A DNA stretch of 5,993 nt. Source: an uncultured Pseudomonadales bacterium. Lineage in GTDB: Bacteria; Pseudomonadota; Gammaproteobacteria; Pseudomonadales; Porticoccaceae. Made by a program: the position numbers and the translations under genes. The stretch spans positions 1 to 5,993 of the forward strand of contig CALLDA010000098.1 in assembly GCA_937998635.1 (NCBI GenBank), in the 5' to 3' direction. Numbering within the stretch: the stretch's first letter is position 1; each line of letters begins with the position of its first letter. The notes beneath the pieces are model-generated. The model saw only the letters and a list, made by a program, of their open reading frames with translations. It searched no databases and was not told where the DNA came from. This document shows, one piece after another, positions 5,347-5,993 of the stretch.

Positions 5347-5993
5347 CTATTGCTGAGCCTGGGCCCCAGCGGGGTGCAGTAGCTGCCTCAATTCTGGTCT
5401 TTCCAGGGCGCTCTCCAGGTAGTCACGCACAGCAAAGGTATTGTCGAGATCACAGGCGTGATCAACGATAGCAACTAATTCGGTCAGTTTAAGTTGGCGA
5501 ATAACCGCTTTCACTTTCAACAAATTGGCAGAACTCATGGACAGGGTTTTATAGCCCATGCCCACCAACAAGGCAGCTCCGATGGGGTCGCCCGCCAGTT
5601 CACCGCAAACACTGACCGGACAACCTGCCGCTTTGGCGTCATCGGCTATCATTCGTAGGGCTTTAAGCAAGCTGGGGTGAAAGGTGTGATACAGCTCAGC
5701 CACCTGGGAGTTATTGCGATCTACCGCCAATAAATACTGGGTCAGGTCGTTGGTGCCCACCGACAGATAGTCGACCCGTCGAGCAAATTCACGAATCTGA
5801 TAAACGGCTGCTGGTACTTCAATCATGGCGCCGATAGCGGGGAATTTAAATTGATAACCTTCTTCGAGGGTCAGTTCGTTATAAACGCGGCGGATCAGGA
5901 CCATGGCGCTATCCAGCTCCATGGTGTTTGAAATCATCGGTAATAAAATACTTAAATTATTCAGGCCGACGCTGGCGCGCATCATGGCCCGCA
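5347..5993 (-). CDS. ptsP: Phosphoenolpyruvate-protein phosphotransferase PtsP (EI-Ntr), C-terminal part, running off the window
   Basis: First enzyme of the nitrogen phosphotransferase system: it autophosphorylates with PEP and passes phosphate to NPr. Only the C-terminal PEP-binding TIM-barrel domain is visible, about 214 residues of a protein usually near 750. The frame is open to the right edge (codons for Arg-Ala precede MMRASVG, matching the RAMLRAS segment of the family), so the ATG at 5983-5985 is internal. Catalytic features are intact: AIGAMIEVPAAV with the metal-binding Glu at 5818-5820, SVGTNDLTQYLLAVDRNN with the Asn-Asp pair at 5746-5751, and SVCGELAGDP with the active-site Cys at 5605-5607. 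The stop is TAG at 5347-5349. PtsP is preferred over sugar-type PtsI because of VSVCGELAGDPIGAALLVGMG, and because the C-terminus has the leucine-rich SMSSANLLKVKAVIR form. The N-terminal GAF domain that would confirm this lies outside the window. Confidence 0.88.
   Translation of the reverse strand, partial: RAMMRASVGLNNLSILLPMISNTMELDSAMVLIRRVYNELTLEEGYQFKFPAIGAMIEVPAAVYQIREFARRVDYLSVGTNDLTQYLLAVDRNNSQVAELYHTFHPSLLKALRMIADDAKAAGCPVSVCGELAGDPIGAALLVGMGYKTLSMSSANLLKVKAVIRQLKLTELVAIVDHACDLDNTFAVRDYLESALERPELRQLLHPAGAQAQQ

Overview
This window looks like ordinary chromosomal DNA from a gammaproteobacterium. The protein sequences (UbiH/UbiI, GcvT, GcvH, PtsP) are of gammaproteobacterial type, and the order ubiH-ubiI-gcvT-gcvH matches the E. 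coli layout pepP-ubiH-ubiI / gcvTHP as I recall it. Base composition is roughly balanced. A free-living, possibly marine lineage such as the Cellvibrionales is a guess, not something the sequence proves. No mobile element, rRNA, tRNA or CRISPR array is visible.

Layout. Positions 1-2424 (+) hold two overlapping FAD aromatic-ring hydroxylases of ubiquinone biosynthesis: ubiH, whose 5' end lies outside the window, and ubiI (visC family), complete. Positions 2425-2724 are a 300-bp gap with a probable terminator after ubiI, a repeated TTAGTC half-site, and a good sigma70-like promoter for gcvT whose -35 box lies inside a perfect dyad. Positions 2725-4276 (+) hold gcvT and gcvH, two parts of the glycine cleavage system. 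Positions 4432-5196 (+) hold an NRDE/TANGO2-family protein. Positions 5197-5346 separate two convergent genes and contain two different sets of short direct repeats. Positions 5347-5993 (-) hold the C-terminal third of ptsP, the enzyme I of the nitrogen phosphotransferase system, running off the window.

How the genes work together. UbiH and UbiI add hydroxyls at successive steps to the ubiquinone ring. GcvT and GcvH, with GcvP and the lipoamide dehydrogenase L-protein (neither in this window), split glycine to CO2, ammonia and methylene-tetrahydrofolate. gcvP does not follow gcvH, so the P-protein must be encoded elsewhere. NRDE and PtsP have no obvious functional link to these pathways.

I see no new multi-gene system. 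The points most worth a second look are the dyad over the gcvT promoter, the repeat cluster between the convergent genes, a pair of perfect hairpins inside a variable part of ubiI, and altered FAD-motif residues in UbiH.
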